NCBI RefSeq assembly: GCF_029168945.1 | Contig: NC_083602.1 | Coordinates: 74,792,600 to 74,856,599 of the forward strand | Length of the DNA: 64,000 nucleotides | Direction: 5' to 3' | Source: Cannabis sativa | Taxonomy: Eukaryota > Streptophyta > Magnoliopsida > Rosales > Cannabaceae | Part shown: positions 1 to 11,467 of the stretch, in pieces | How positions within the stretch are numbered: position 1 is the first letter of the stretch | How the letters are laid out: the number at the start of each line of letters is the position of its first letter | Made by a program: the position numbers and the translations under genes | The notes under the pieces: model-generated | What the model was told of the DNA's origin: nothing | The model's database searches: none | What the model saw: the letters and a program-made list of their open reading frames with translations, nothing else

Positions 1-1042
1 GCAGCTGTGATCAGGCATCATCGTACGGTGAGAATAGCAATCGATTCGTATTCTATAGTTGGGATAAGCGTTCATCAAGGCGGTTGGAAATGCTTGAGTA
101 CTCGACTGACACCCATTAAATGCGCCGGATCATTAATGGATAGGAAACGAATCATTGCTTGCAAAAAGTAAAACTGCAATGATGATGGTCATAAATGCAC
201 CCCACGCGCCCAAAGCACGTGCCAGGAAGTTAATAAGACAACCGGAGGCACCTAAGCAAACCTCGTTTACTTCCCACCAAACAAGGCTTGGGGGTAAATG
301 TTGCCCTTGATTTTGTCCAAAATACGTGGACCAATGCAACTGCGACACGTGGATTTGAGGAGTAAGGTTTTGAGATAATTTGACTAAGTCTTTTTAATCA
401 AGAGGATCAGCAAGAAACATACCTCCCGGAGAAGGTATGAGGGATCCACGTACTCCCGGAGGGCAAGGCTATAGCAAAGCACCTCCGGGAGGTATCAAAC
501 CCCATCTGAACAGTCACCTCGCATTTAATGCCGCATGGGAGAAGGCGTATTGGAACTGCCATAAATATTAAGTCTGACGGCGTAACCCCCCTTCTGTAGC
601 TATTACGCTATGATTAATAAGCCTATTGACGGCTACTTTATGAGGAATCACATCAGTCAAGAGGGGATAATGGATTACATCCACCTAACTCCTAAAACAC
701 CTAGAGTATAGACCATGCATTTCCTATGTTACATTTGTTGGGAGTGTGTGCCCCTATTGAAAATACAGAAAGACATGTAGCTCGGTTCTAGGGATCACCC
801 CACAAAAAATACTATAAATACCCCCAAAACACATTAAGGCAGGGGTCGAGAATAATGGGTTTTATAAGAACAAAAGAGAGAAAAGCTACCAAGAACATTC
901 TCTGTAATAAATACTCTTATAAATACTAAAGACTCGTGGACTAAGGCTCATTAATGCCCCAACCACGTAAAAATCTCGTGCATTAATCTTCCTAGAGCTT
1001 TTTTACATATTATTAAATTAGTTGCCGAAAACTTCGGTCAAC
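1..1042 (+). mobile_element. LTR-like fragment, left side outside window
   Basis: This stretch has the layout of the promoter-to-end part of a plant LTR: a TATA box at 813-820, then about 190 bases, then a short inverted repeat CGTGG...CCACG at about 933-966. The fragment at 31200-32560 has the same order of signals. It stops near 1042 after CGGTCAACA, where very AT-rich DNA begins. No second LTR, PBS or TSD is visible, so the element type and both true ends are unknown. No protein-coding potential is evident. Confidence 0.4.
813..820 (+). promoter_or_regulatory. Putative TATA box in LTR-like fragment
   Basis: TATAAATA followed by a C-rich stretch, about 115 bases upstream of the CGTGG...CCACG inverted repeat. 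This fits a Pol II core promoter of an LTR. Prediction from motif only. Confidence 0.4.
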
Positions 1043-2228
1043 ATATTCTTTTTAAAATTTCAATTATATCCTTTTCTTTTTACTAAAATCTCATTGTCAT
1101 GCTTATCCTATCTCATACTCTAATATCTCATAATTTATTTCATGCTCTCTCCTCTCTTTCTTTTTGTCTTGTAGTGTAAACTAACCCATTCATTTCTTCT
1201 TCTTCAATTTTTTTCTTTTTGGGTCATATATTAATACTTTTAACAACACCATTCAGCAAAAATATAATACTTTAATATTTTCTTATTTTAAATTTTTTCT
1301 ATTTTAATTTATTTATTCATATAATAGTTATAGTAGTATATAATAGTTATAGTAGTAGTTATAATAGACCTTTTTAATATTTTTACTTTTTTTTTTAGAT
1401 AAAATGCATAATTTTTTTATATTCGTAAGCTATATTCTTTTAGAAAAAATAATTATTCAAATGTAAATTAAATAGCACACTATATATGATATACCAACTA
1501 CAAAATAAAAAAAATTACTAAAAATATTTGATGTTATTATGTATGGACTACTAAACAGTACAAAAGAGTATTTTTTAACTAAATTATTTATTAGTTGACA
1601 TAAAATGCTCTAATCATTCTACTTATTCACATTGATATTATATTTTGTTGTCTTTTAGAAAATTCATATGATATATTCATGTAATTTCATATCAACTTTT
1701 TACTTTTTGGGTTTATTAAAGCTCAAAGTAATTATTTTAGATTTTTATATACAATTTTTAAGTGCACTTTATTTATTTTGAAAATTTATTATAAATATAT
1801 ATAATTATATTTAATAATATTATAATTTACAAATATCTCTTATTGGAGATATTTAATTAAAGAAATATGTAAAATTATAATTTTCTTTTTTATATAAAAA
1901 ATCATTAACTTATTAAAATGAAACTCATAAATATTATAATTATTTAATTTAAAATTCAATACGCAATATATAAATCTAAAACAAAAAAAGTTTATCAAAA
2001 TGTAAATTATAATGTGTCATTAAATATTAAGCTAATATAAACAAGTTCAAACAATAATCAAGCAAAAAATTATTATTAAGTAATATTATAGAAATATAGT
2101 CATAGACGCTTAATAATTCTACATTTCTCCTCACAAAAAGCAGGTTCTAAATTTGAATCTCCTCTCTCTTAATGTAAAAAAAAAATATATATCATAAAAA
2201 TATATATAAACCATAAAATTCGTTAACT
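1043..2228. other. AT-rich non-coding DNA
   Basis: Very AT-rich sequence with many A and T runs. I see no open reading frame with codon structure, no RNA gene and no convincing transposon end. Confidence 0.6.
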
Positions 2229-2716
2229 GGTGCCCTTTGGTAACACATTTGTTTTCTAATTTTTTAATCATAAAATGAAAGTAAAATTTTTGTTTTTAAA
2301 AATTTTGTTTATGAAAAACAAAAATGCATTCTGTAACAACTATTGTTTTTTAATTTTTAAAACAGAAAACAAAAGTGTGTTCTGTGAAGTTCATTTTTCA
2401 TTTTTAATTTTTAATTTTATTTAAGTCGGGTCTAAGTCCGGGGTCGAATTTGGATCCGGGTCAGAGGTCGGGTTCAGCACCAGGGCCGTGGGAGAGGATT
2501 TGGGTCTGGGTCTTGTCGGAGTCTAAAATATTTATTAAGAAAAAAAACTGTTTAAAAAAATATTGAAAGTAATTTTTTTTATTTTTAAAATTTTGATTCT
2601 CAATTAAAAAATTAAAAAAGTGAAAACAGTTTTATAGAATATGTTTTTGAAAAATATTTTCACTTTTCTAATTTTAAAAACAAAAAACTAATTAAAAAGT
2701 GTTACCAAATGGCACC
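2229..2716. mobile_element. MITE-like element with 18-bp terminal inverted repeats
   Basis: The left end GGTGCCCTTTGGTAACAC (2229-2246) is the reverse complement of the right end GTGTTACCAAATGGCACC (2699-2716) with one mismatch. The 488-bp interior is AT-rich apart from a G-rich patch at about 2424-2515 and has no coding capacity. This is the design of a miniature inverted-repeat element mobilised in trans. I could not find a clear target-site duplication, so the superfamily (hAT or Mutator type) is open. Confidence 0.65.
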
Positions 2717-3105
2717 TAAATATATAAAAATTCTTATTTAATTTATATAAAACACATAATTTAATAATAAAACAAAAAATATGCAAATTAAAAAGTACAT
2801 ATGTTTTTTTATTTTAATTTTAAATTATATTTTCATAATATTTATATATTTAATTTTATGTCTAATATTTATATTAATTATTTTATTATTGTAGTTTAAA
2901 TGTTTTTTTTTTCTCTATCATGCACATCCTACATATACAAAAGTACTTTATAGAATTTTAATTTTTGCTTCTTTTTTTTTGAATTAATTTAGTTAAAGAG
3001 ATAGTATTAATTTTTTTTTAAAAAAAAAATAATACAATTATATATTATTGAAATATTTATAGTTAGAAACTATATTTATTTAAAAATAAATAAACCAATT
3101 ATAGT
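2717..3105. other. AT-rich non-coding DNA
   Basis: AT-rich spacer between the MITE and the solo LTR. No feature recognised. Confidence 0.55.
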
Positions 3106-4120
3106 ACACATGTAACGCCCTAATGCTACGGCACGCTACAATGCTTTTTCAATTACAGTGCAATCTTTGCTAATCAAAGAATTTTCTCGAAAAACGTGTC
3201 AAATTAAAACTTTTATATTAAATATTAAACTTTATAATATAATAAAATATTTACAAGTGTCGGGATCCCGTTTTCAAACTTTGTAAATTTAACATTCCAA
3301 AATATACATTTATTACAGGTCGCACAACGACTATCAAAATACAACTCCTAGATGTCCCGAGACCGAACACTCCAGGTCGCGCTGCTTTGACATGTACAAT
3401 CCCATCTGAGCTCGGGTTCGCTCCTGTTCAGCCTTCGCCTTTCCTTTACCTACACAAGGAAGCAGAACTGTGAGTCGACAGACTCAGTAAGAAATGCATA
3501 TAACATATCATATAATTTCCGACCTGTAAATAGGCGCCCATACACCTATTTACAGGGCTTAACAGATGAGCATGAACGTTCAATACTAGGGTACAACCGC
3601 TATACCACATACACAACATACCTCACTGTACGAGTGTTGGTAGGGTTTATTTCGTACCCTGAGTACCACTGAGTGATATACCACACACCTTAGTACTTTC
3701 CCGTACTCGTGTCGGTATCACTGTATCGTACTCACAACAACAACACCCACTATACCAATGCACTCTGTATCATATCCATACAAGTGTTGGTAGTGTTTAT
3801 AACAATCTAAGCATGCATATACACACACATATACATACATTCAGATAATCACATCACATATTATATTCAGTCCTTACCCGATTTCCAAATTCAAGTGTGC
3901 TGGCCGACCTGAACGGAAATCTCGTGCTGGATGGATGCCCTAATCACATTTTGAAACCGGGTAAGTTATATGATTAAAACCCTAATCCCAGGAAACCCAA
4001 AACCAAAACCCTAGGTTCTGCTATGCTCTCAATGCGTTATTCTAACTCTGGAAACACCCAACCAAGGCATCGCAAAGACAAAAATTGAGAAAATGAAAGG
4101 CCCGGGGAACCCTGCCAAAA

Positions 4121-4162
4121 CCGGCTAGCTGGTTTTTGTGGCCCTGCAAATCGGCTAGCCGG
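4121..4162 (-). repeat. Pair of CCGG-N4-CCGG palindromes in LTR E
   Basis: CCGGCTAGCTGG (4121-4132) and TCGGCTAGCCGG (4151-4162), each one base from a perfect palindrome. They lie at the LTR position equivalent to the four-copy arrays in A, C and D. Confidence 0.7.
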
Positions 4163-4606
4163 TTTGCACCAGGTTTCCCAAAACCCTTCATTCAATGCTC
4201 AATTCTCCACCAAATGCAATGAAACCTTCCAGAGTACCTAATTAGGGCATACACAATATAATCCAGCCAGTATTTCACATAACAAACCACCAAAACCCAA
4301 GTTGCCATTAAAGCTCAAAGCTTTGAACTCAAAGTTCAAAGTTGCATAAAACCAACAATAAACCTCAAAACCAGCTGCTATGAACTAAACTCAATCCATA
4401 CTAACCCTAGAATTCGAACTAAACAAACATCAAACCCTAACAGCTCCTATATCACAATTTCACTACTTCAAACTAATTCAAAACTTGAAAACTAGAGAAG
4501 AGTTCATTAGGGCTTACCTTAGGTTGATTTTCCCCCTTGAATTCCTTGCTGAAAACTCAGAAAAATGGAAGAGAAAATTGGTTCTTGCCCTTGTTTTGTC
4601 CCAGCC

Positions 4607-4610
<4 letters not shown>

Positions 4611-4691
<81 letters not shown>
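4611..4691. repeat. (GA)n microsatellite, about 40 units
   Basis: Uninterrupted GA dinucleotide run of about 81 bases inside the solo LTR. The Arg-Glu reading frames across it are artefacts. Confidence 0.98.
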
Positions 4692-4693
<2 letters not shown>

Positions 4694-5217
4694 GTCTTAA
4701 TTTTCTTATTTTCTTAGTTTTTCTTCAAATGGAAAAAGGATTTTAATTAATCCTTTGCTGCCCAAATAATGGCTAGGTGTCAACCTCAAAATCAGCCACC
4801 TAGTCTCCCCTTTAAAAAGACTAAAATGCCCTTTAAATCAAACTTTGGTATTTTTCAAGATTAGGGGTAAAATGGTCAAATTCCATAACCCCGCTCAACC
4901 CCGATATTTTATTTTCTCTAAAATATTTCCCACTAAGAAATAAGGTTCTAAACTTACCCATGTGATAAAACTAGCCATCCATCGCAATTTCCGTTGTCGC
5001 CGAGCAAAAATTAAAAAAATTGCATATTTCAAATATAAATTAAATAATACCCCTAGAGTTCAATAAAATCTCCAGAATTGAGAAATTATAACTCTAATAT
5101 TTATTTCTAAATATTGGGGTCCACAATTAAATAAATTCATAAATAATAATAAAATAATAAAAATTATTGTTAATTGTCCTTGCTAATCCAAATTACTAAA
5201 GCGGTCATTACAACACA

Positions 5218-5378
5218 TCCCTTATTTTATAATATATTAATTTATTTTTGTGTTTTATTTAAATATATCATAATTTTTTATATATATACATTTAATGTTA
5301 TTAAAAAATAATAAAATAAAAATACTAGCAGGGCATACCTTGAATGTGCTTTACACTAGTATTAAATATACCATAATT

Positions 5379-5410
<32 letters not shown>

Positions 5411-5411
5411 C
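5218..5411. other. AT-rich spacer with a 43-bp imperfect palindrome and (AT)n
   Basis: It contains AATACTAG...CTAGTATT (5321-5363), which encloses a weak 8-bp stem and may be a decayed Helitron terminus. An (AT)n run at about 5389-5411 marks the point where similarity to the G LTR begins. Confidence 0.5.
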
Positions 5412-6352
5412 TGTTAGTATTATTAGCTCAACATATGGACGAGTGGACTTCTTCTACAGACACAAGTACCACGTTAAACCCACTTTGTCCCCCCACTCTG
5501 CCTGACGCAAATGGGACATTTTGTCTTCCACTTTTCTAAGCTTTTTGTGCCATTTATCTCACTAAATGGTACACAAAAATGTCATATTTGAGGAGCAAAT
5601 TTGCACTATAAAAAGGAACTAAATACAATGAAAAAGGCATCAGATTTTAGAGAGAGTAAAAAATCACTTTGTCATTTTATTTTTCTCTCTTATTATTATT
5701 TTATTTATACTTATTTTAGTAATAAAAATGAGTGTATTAAAATAGTAATATTGGTGAGGTTAGAGTGTAGCTTTGTACTTCTTATTCTTAATATTGATAT
5801 TGATTCTTTTGTGCTTCATCTCTATATCTCATTTATCAAATTCTTCTTCAACTTCTAATTTTTCTTCCAAATTTAATAGTATCTTTTATATAAGTTCAGT
5901 CATGATTTTCTTATGTAAGTTAGGCTATTAATTATTTTGGTGTATTTATTATATTGTATGTCGTTTACTGCATTCTGCCAACAGTGGTATTTTGTCGATT
6001 TATGATATATAATATGATATGCTGTTAAGTTAGAGGTGAAATTCAATTTATTCAAGATTATTCAATTTGTACTCATAACATATATATCTTCCGGTTGTAA
6101 TTAATAGTGTAGAATTGCAACTGCGTTTTGAATTAATATCGGTATTAGAATAGGATTTGCATAACTACATCTCTACCTTACTAAGCTCTTTATCTCATCA
6201 TCCACTTTCTCATCATTTTATTATTTTTACTTCATTCACATTTCTATCATTTTCTATTTATAATAATTTTTAGTAGTAATTTACCTCCCTGTGGATACGA
6301 CATATAGCTCATTTATTACCGCAACCACAGTGTAACTAATTGGGCAACATCA
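5412..6352 (+). repeat. 5' LTR of G, 5' part missing or unrecognisable
   Basis: Direct similarity to 17247-18148 and reverse similarity to both F LTRs. It ends ...GGGCAACATCA, comparable with the F LTR end GGGCGACATCA. Left of 5412 an (AT)n run replaces the expected LTR start. Confidence 0.8.
5607..5614 (+). promoter_or_regulatory. TATA box of G 5' LTR
   Basis: TATAAAAA after GCAC, at the same LTR position as TATAAATA in F and TATAAAAA at 17442 in the G 3' LTR. Confidence 0.55.
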
Positions 6353-6357
6353 ATTTT

Positions 6358-6375
6358 TTGCGTTGTTGCCGGGAA
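6358..6375 (+). other. Primer-binding site of G (tRNA-Asp type, decayed)
   Basis: TTGCGTTGTTGCCGGGAA lies five bases after the LTR end. It differs from F's intact PBS mainly by C-to-T and G-to-A changes, as expected from methyl-cytosine deamination. Confidence 0.7.
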
Positions 6376-6479
6376 GGTTTCTGCGCTACAAGAGGCTAGT
6401 ATAGTAATTTATTTTTTTTCTCTATTATTAAAAGAAATAATATTTTGTCCATTGTTGTATTCATATTTTTTAGTTAATG

Positions 6480-6517
<38 letters not shown>

Positions 6518-6976
6518 GTAAGTTATTTTTTTTTTATTTTCTTTGCCACGTTATTATTTCTACAGTCTATAAAAAAAAAACTAAAAAAAAAAGCTAGGTT
6601 CATGTTTTATTTGTGCATACATATAATAGATTTTGTTATTGTTATTATTATTTTTTTTATCTAAGTTAGGCTTCTTCCATAATTAAGTAGCTTACTTGTT
6701 TTATGTATACATATTAATTTAGTGGCTTTTTTTTTTTTCTCATTTCGTCAATTCAAAAAAAAAAAAAATTGTGCATAACTTTTAGTTTATAATTTTCAAA
6801 AAAAAAATCACAAATTTTTTTTAGTGTTAAAGAACAATTGTGTAATGGCGAAAGTGGTGAGATTACTCTGTCTAAGAAAGATTGGCTTTAAAGGTTTGTG
6901 GTAGAGTACCCTCTACACTTTCTAGCAATCCTGGGGAGTTCTAGTAAAGTGTGGGACGAAGCGGTACCTTGACAAC
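6376..6976 (+). other. Leader region of G with (TA)n run
   Basis: AT-rich untranslated leader containing (TA)n at about 6485-6516. Its right part (about 6840-6976) matches, in reverse, the F leader at about 10770-10920. Element F is inserted at its end. Confidence 0.65.
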
Positions 6977-8248
6977 TGATGTCGCCCAATTAGTTACACT
7001 GCGGTCGCGGTAGTAAACGGGCTATATGTCGTATCCACAGAGACGTAAATTACCACTAAAGATTAGTATAAATAGAAAATGATAGAAATGTGAATGACCT
7101 AAAAATAATAAAATGGTGAGTTAAAAAGTGTGATCAGATAAAGAGTTTGGTAAGGTGGAAATGTAGTTATGCAAATCCTATTTTAATACCGATATTAATT
7201 CAAAATACAGTTGTAATTCTACACCATTAATTACAACTGGAAGATATATATATTATGAGCACAAATTAATTAATCTTGCATAAATTGAACATCACTTCTA
7301 ACTTAAGAGCATATCATATTATATATCATAAATCGACAAAATACTACTATTGGCAGAATGCAGTAAACGACATAAAATATAATAAATATACCAAAATATT
7401 AATAGTCTAACTTACATAAGAAAAGCATGACTGAACTTATATAAAAGATACTATTAACTTTGGAAGAAAAATTAGAAGATGAAGAACAATTTAATAAATG
7501 AGATATGGAGATGAAGCACAAAAAAAATCAATATCAATAATAGACCCAAATAAGAATTACAAAAACTACACTCTAACCTCACCAATATTACTATTTTAAT
7601 ACACTCATTTTTATCACTAAAATAAGTATAGATAAAATAGTAATAAGAGAGAAAAATAAAATGACAAAATAATTTTTTACTCTCTCTAAAATCTGATATC
7701 ATTTACAATGCCAAAGGGTACTATTTATAGTCACACTTTGCTCTCCAAAATGGTATTTGCGTGTGCTATTTAGTGGAGAAAATGGCTTTGAAAGTTGATG
7801 AAATGGTGTTATGGGCATCAGGTGGAGTGGGGACTGCCGAGGGGGTCCGTGTCTTCAGCTGTTGTTAAGAGTGATTGGCCACGTTTTGTAATTGAAATGA
7901 GATATGTTTTCTCGATGACATGTGATGAATGAAGATTAAGATTGTAAGCCCAATTGTCTCAAGCCCATTTAAACTTATCACCATGTTAATGAATCTCCAA
8001 CGTAAGCCATTTGAAATGAAGAAATGGATATGGCTTGGGCCAATTCATTGGATTCACAATTGTACTTTTTACCTCTTCTTATTAATTCTATCATTTATAC
8101 ACCAAATATGAAAAATAACATAAAATCTTTATAAGTTAAATATTTTCATTTAAAGTAATTTAATAATTCAAAACATGAAAATAATTAATTAAATTAATTT
8201 TATATCTACAATTAAAGACTTAAAATGTACAAATTTCAATCTTAATCA
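6977..8248 (-). repeat. 3' LTR of F
   Basis: 1272 bp and nearly identical to 11468-12739. On the minus strand it follows the polypurine tract directly. The left edge abuts TSD copy ACAAC. Confidence 0.93.
7722..7729 (-). promoter_or_regulatory. TATA box of F 3' LTR
   Basis: Minus-strand TATAAATA in the context ACTATAAATAG, the same place as in the 5' LTR. Confidence 0.6.
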
Positions 8249-8260
8249 CAACCCCCAACT
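8249..8260 (-). other. Polypurine tract of F
   Basis: AGTTGGGGGTTG on the minus strand immediately before the 3' LTR start TGATTAAG. This is the expected plus-strand primer site of an LTR element. Confidence 0.8.
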
Positions 8261-9617
8261 AGCTTATTGTTAGTCTCTAGCAATTCAAGCGAAAAGAGAT
8301 TATGTCAACATAATATTTTCAGGTCAAATTTTTTTTTAAAAATGGCAGAAATATTCATGCAAAATATTAGTAACAAGCCAATAAGAACTATACAAAATTA
8401 CCTCGAATAAATCTAGAGTTGTGAGTGTGTGCACCAAACCTGAACCTTCTTACCGCAAACCACAACACATAAATGCTTTCGAAAAATATACCAAGTGAAA
8501 GTCTCAACTCCATTAGCCTCACAGGTATTTGAAAATATTTATTCATGGCTAAGGATTTCACTCATGGAGTTGGAAAATGAAAAGTGAGCACTCGAACTGG
8601 ATAGATCAATTTAGGACAAACATTTGAATAAATATTGAAACGAAGATAGGTTATGAATTATTTGGACAACCACCATAAAGAATACCACAAACAAACTTTT
8701 CGGGACTTTTAAGCGAAAATAGACAATCTTTTACATTTACTCTAGGAGCCATAAAAAAAAAATAATATACTATATATTTTTTTTTTTTGAACAAGAGGCA
8801 ACATATTAAACAAATGAATAGAAATGTTGCTCTTGCAAATTTTTTTTTTTTTTTTTTTTTTTTTGAACAAGAGGCAATATGTTGGATATGATGATGGAAA
8901 TGTTGCTCTTGTATTTTCTTTCTTTTCTCATTTTTTTTTTTTTTGTTTTTGCACATAATGAAAATAATTACGAAAAGGCTCCTTAATAAGATTTGTCTAT
9001 AAAAAACGTATCCCTTAGAGCAACATCCAAGCAAACCCTAGTAACAAGTCCAAAATAATTATAACCACTTCTAAGAATCAATGAAAATTCAAAAGTTGTT
9101 TTCTCAAATCTTGCCACTCACAAAAATATGAACACTGCAAATTTTCTAAGCAAATATGTGCTAACAACCATCTTACCACAAAGTTTGGCATGTGCATTTT
9201 GTAACTCTAGAAAAATTCTAAGCAATAAAGATAGTAAAAATTGGCTTGAAAATAATATTTTACAAGAATAAATGAGTAATTTTTGAAAAATTTGACCATA
9301 AAAATAGTAATATGACAGAAATGAAGAAACATGCTTGAATATGCTTACTACCCCCAACTAAAATCAGACAATGTCCTCATTGTTTAAAAAAATATATACA
9401 TGAAATGCATGAAATGAGAACACTTAGAAAGTGAGCCAATGCAAAATGACATGATATTGATTCTTAGAAAAATAAAACTAAAGAAAAAATAAAACGAACA
9501 AAACAAAAGTTAAATCATACTGAAAATAAAAGAAAGCAAGGAAAGATAGAACCTGATTAGTTTTGGCAAGTCGGAGACAAGTCTCCTCAGGTAGGCTTAC
9601 CAACTCAATATTCTTGA
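8261..9617 (-). other. 3' non-coding interior of F
   Basis: No coding capacity. It contains a second purine tract (9349-9360), several T runs and a tandemly repeated segment with GAACAAGAGGCAA (about 8790-8915). The matching region of G (13722-15456) is similar throughout. Confidence 0.6.
9349..9360 (-). other. Internal polypurine-tract-like site in F
   Basis: TAGTTGGGGGTA on the minus strand, about 1.1 kb upstream of the terminal tract and almost the same sequence. G has the same site at 14036-14047. Confidence 0.5.
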
Positions 9618-10682
9618 CTATCCAGTATCAAAAATGAATTTTCTTTTATCATGTGTCTCAAAAATAGAAGCATTAGTTACATTTTCAGGAAAAAGAAAAT
9701 GTTCATTGTCTAAGTCGTAGAGGAAATATGGTAAATGACTAAGTGAAAATAATTTTCTAATTTCCTTAACGACTTTGTCTATCACATCAGTATGATAGCA
9801 TTTCTTTTCATCCAGAATTAGGGGAAGAATGGTAGAATGAGAAAGAGCTTCATTCTGAATAGTGGTGGTATCATTTTCCTCTATGAATAATGTGGGTACC
9901 ACATCAGTATGATAACCCTCATTTGTACTTGATAGAGTGGATCCTTCAAAATTTTCACCACTAGTTGTAGAGGTGATACTTACCTCGTCAAAATTTTCAC
10001 CACTAGTATGGGAGATTAGTGCTTCATTCACCTGTTGTAGAGGAAAATTGTTAGCATGTGAACGCACCAGGTGACCAGATAACTTGCTCAATTCTTGCTT
10101 AATTTATTTCAGCTCAGCAAGTAAGTCTTTCATCATCTCGCAATTTGTCACCATAGATGCTTGTAACTCAACAATAGTGTCATTGAGGGGACTGTTGTAT
10201 AGATGCTGAGAGTTATAAGAAAACCAAGAATCTTCCTCTTCACAATTCCACTCATATAATGGATTATAGTTGTACTCAGGCTTCCAACTATAATCATTAG
10301 ACCTATTGTGATTATACCATGGATCTTCTACTTCGTAATTCCACTCATATAATGGGTTATAGTCGTACTCAGGCTTCCAACTATAATCATCAAGACTATT
10401 CTGATAGAAAGAGTTGTAGGATTGTTCTTCCACATCATCATAAAGATGTGCAAAAGATGGTGTACGTTCCCAAGGACGTGGTCGATGAGACTCGTACCAA
10501 GCCTTCCACTTTTTGGAACTATCACTCTTATAAAAAGAATAGTATTGGAAAGCTTCCTCCCCGTCACTAAATTCTGGTTCGATAAAATTACTAGTACCTT
10601 CAGTAGCACTAGAATCTTCATTTAATGAAGCAAGATATATTGGATACAAATATTCAAATCGGCGATGATCTTCTTCATTCAT
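9618..10682 (-). pseudogene. Private ORF of F, unknown function, one internal stop
   Basis: The frame opens with ATG at 10682 and runs 354 codons to 9618, with a single in-frame TAA at 10104-10106 where G has CAA, a one-base C-to-T change. The N-terminal half is acidic and rich in Tyr, Trp, Asn and Ser. It holds two copies of YSWKPEYDYNPLYEWN-like sequence from a 93-bp tandem duplication. A leucine/lysine-rich helix with coiled-coil character (MMKDLLAELK to SKLSGHL) follows, then a Ser/Thr/Glu-rich linker and a C-terminal segment with YHTDVIDKV and YFLYDLDN. I see no zinc knuckle, no protease DSG and no RT motif. It occupies the usual gag position but I do not recognise it as gag. G encodes the same protein with high similarity. 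Confidence 0.75.
10225..10392 (-). repeat. Tandem duplication within F ORF, period 93 bp (31 codons)
   Basis: Segments 10225-10299 and 10318-10392 are similar and 93 bp apart, so the duplication keeps the frame. G carries a single copy at the matching place. Confidence 0.85.
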
Positions 10683-11444
10683 ATTTTTTTTTTAATTAGT
10701 ATAAAGTTCAACTATGTAATAATTTAACGGTATATATATGAGATATTCTCAGGCCAACTGGGAAGGTTGCCAAAGTACCGCTTCGTCCCACACTTTACTA
10801 GAACTCCCCGAGGTTGCTAGAAAGTGTAGAGGGTACTCTACCACAAACTTTTAAAGCCAATCTTTCTTAGACAGAATAATCTCAGTTTTTACCGCTTTCA
10901 TCATTACACAATTGTTCTCAACACTAATTTTTTTTAAATATTTTATAAACTAAAATTTATGTATTTTTTTTTTAAAAAAAAAAAAACTAAAAGATAAAAG
11001 TTTATAACTAACCTAAAAATAAAATAAGGATCTAATCCTAAAAACAAAAGCGTGAAAAAAAAAAAAAGTAACAGAAACTAACAACCTATACTAAGATAAT
11101 ATATCTAAACAAATAAAATGAAATAAAATAAAGTTAACTAAATAAATAAATTTAAAAAAAATTATTGTTTTTTTTTACTAGAAAAAAAAAAGGAAAAAAA
11201 GAAGTTTTTTTTTTGTATATATACTGAAAGGAACGGAAACAAACTTGGAAAGAAAGAGAAAAAAAAACTACACTAAGCTATGTATCTTTAAAAGAGAAAA
11301 CGAAAAAAAAAATATTGTACAGAATTAATAAAACAAAGTTACTAATTTGCTACTTTTATGATTTTTTTTTACTAATTAAATAAAACTAAACTACTATAAT
11401 AATAATAATAATAAACTATACTAACCTCTTGTAGCGCAGAAACC
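10683..11444 (-). other. Leader region of F
   Basis: About 760 bases between PBS and ORF, AT-rich with A/T runs and no open frame. The part near 10740-10920 matches the leader of G. Confidence 0.65.
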
Positions 11445-11462
11445 TCCCCGGCAACGGCGCCA
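11445..11462 (-). other. Primer-binding site of F (tRNA-Asp type)
   Basis: Minus-strand TGGCGCCGTTGCCGGGGA, five bases after the LTR end CATCA. This is the well-known plant PBS complementary to the tRNA-Asp 3' end, as in Athila-type elements. Confidence 0.9.
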
Positions 11463-11467
11463 AAAAT

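Larger units (their letters stand above)
3111..5212 (-). mobile_element. Solo Gypsy-type LTR (family E), TSD ACACA
   Basis: On the minus strand the unit starts TGTAATGACCGC and ends GGGCGTTACA, and it is flanked by a perfect 5-bp duplication ACACA (3106-3110 and 5213-5217). The start resembles the LTR starts of elements A and C (TGTAAAGCCCGC). It shares with them the palindrome CGGGATCCCG (3263-3272), the motif GTGAGTCGACAGACTCAG near 3471 and the CCGG-N4-CCGG cluster. No internal region or second LTR is present. It is best explained as a solo LTR left by LTR-LTR recombination. A large GA microsatellite has expanded inside it. Confidence 0.87.

Noticed and set aside
133..348. 71-codon minus-strand frame at the window start
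   Set aside because: No domain, no homologous copy and no promoter; likely chance in an LTR-like fragment.
4485..4746. Two overlapping frames with long Arg-Glu repeats
   Set aside because: They are the GA microsatellite read in different frames inside a solo LTR, with no gene context.
5601..5858. 85-codon frame, also found at 7472-7702 and 11963-12193
   Set aside because: It lies in the F/G LTR downstream of the TATA box, is frame-shifted between copies and has no domain. I treat it as untranslated leader.
8651..9034. 127-codon minus-strand frame with poly-Lys stretches
   Set aside because: Poly-T runs of the F 3' interior read as Lys; not conserved in G.
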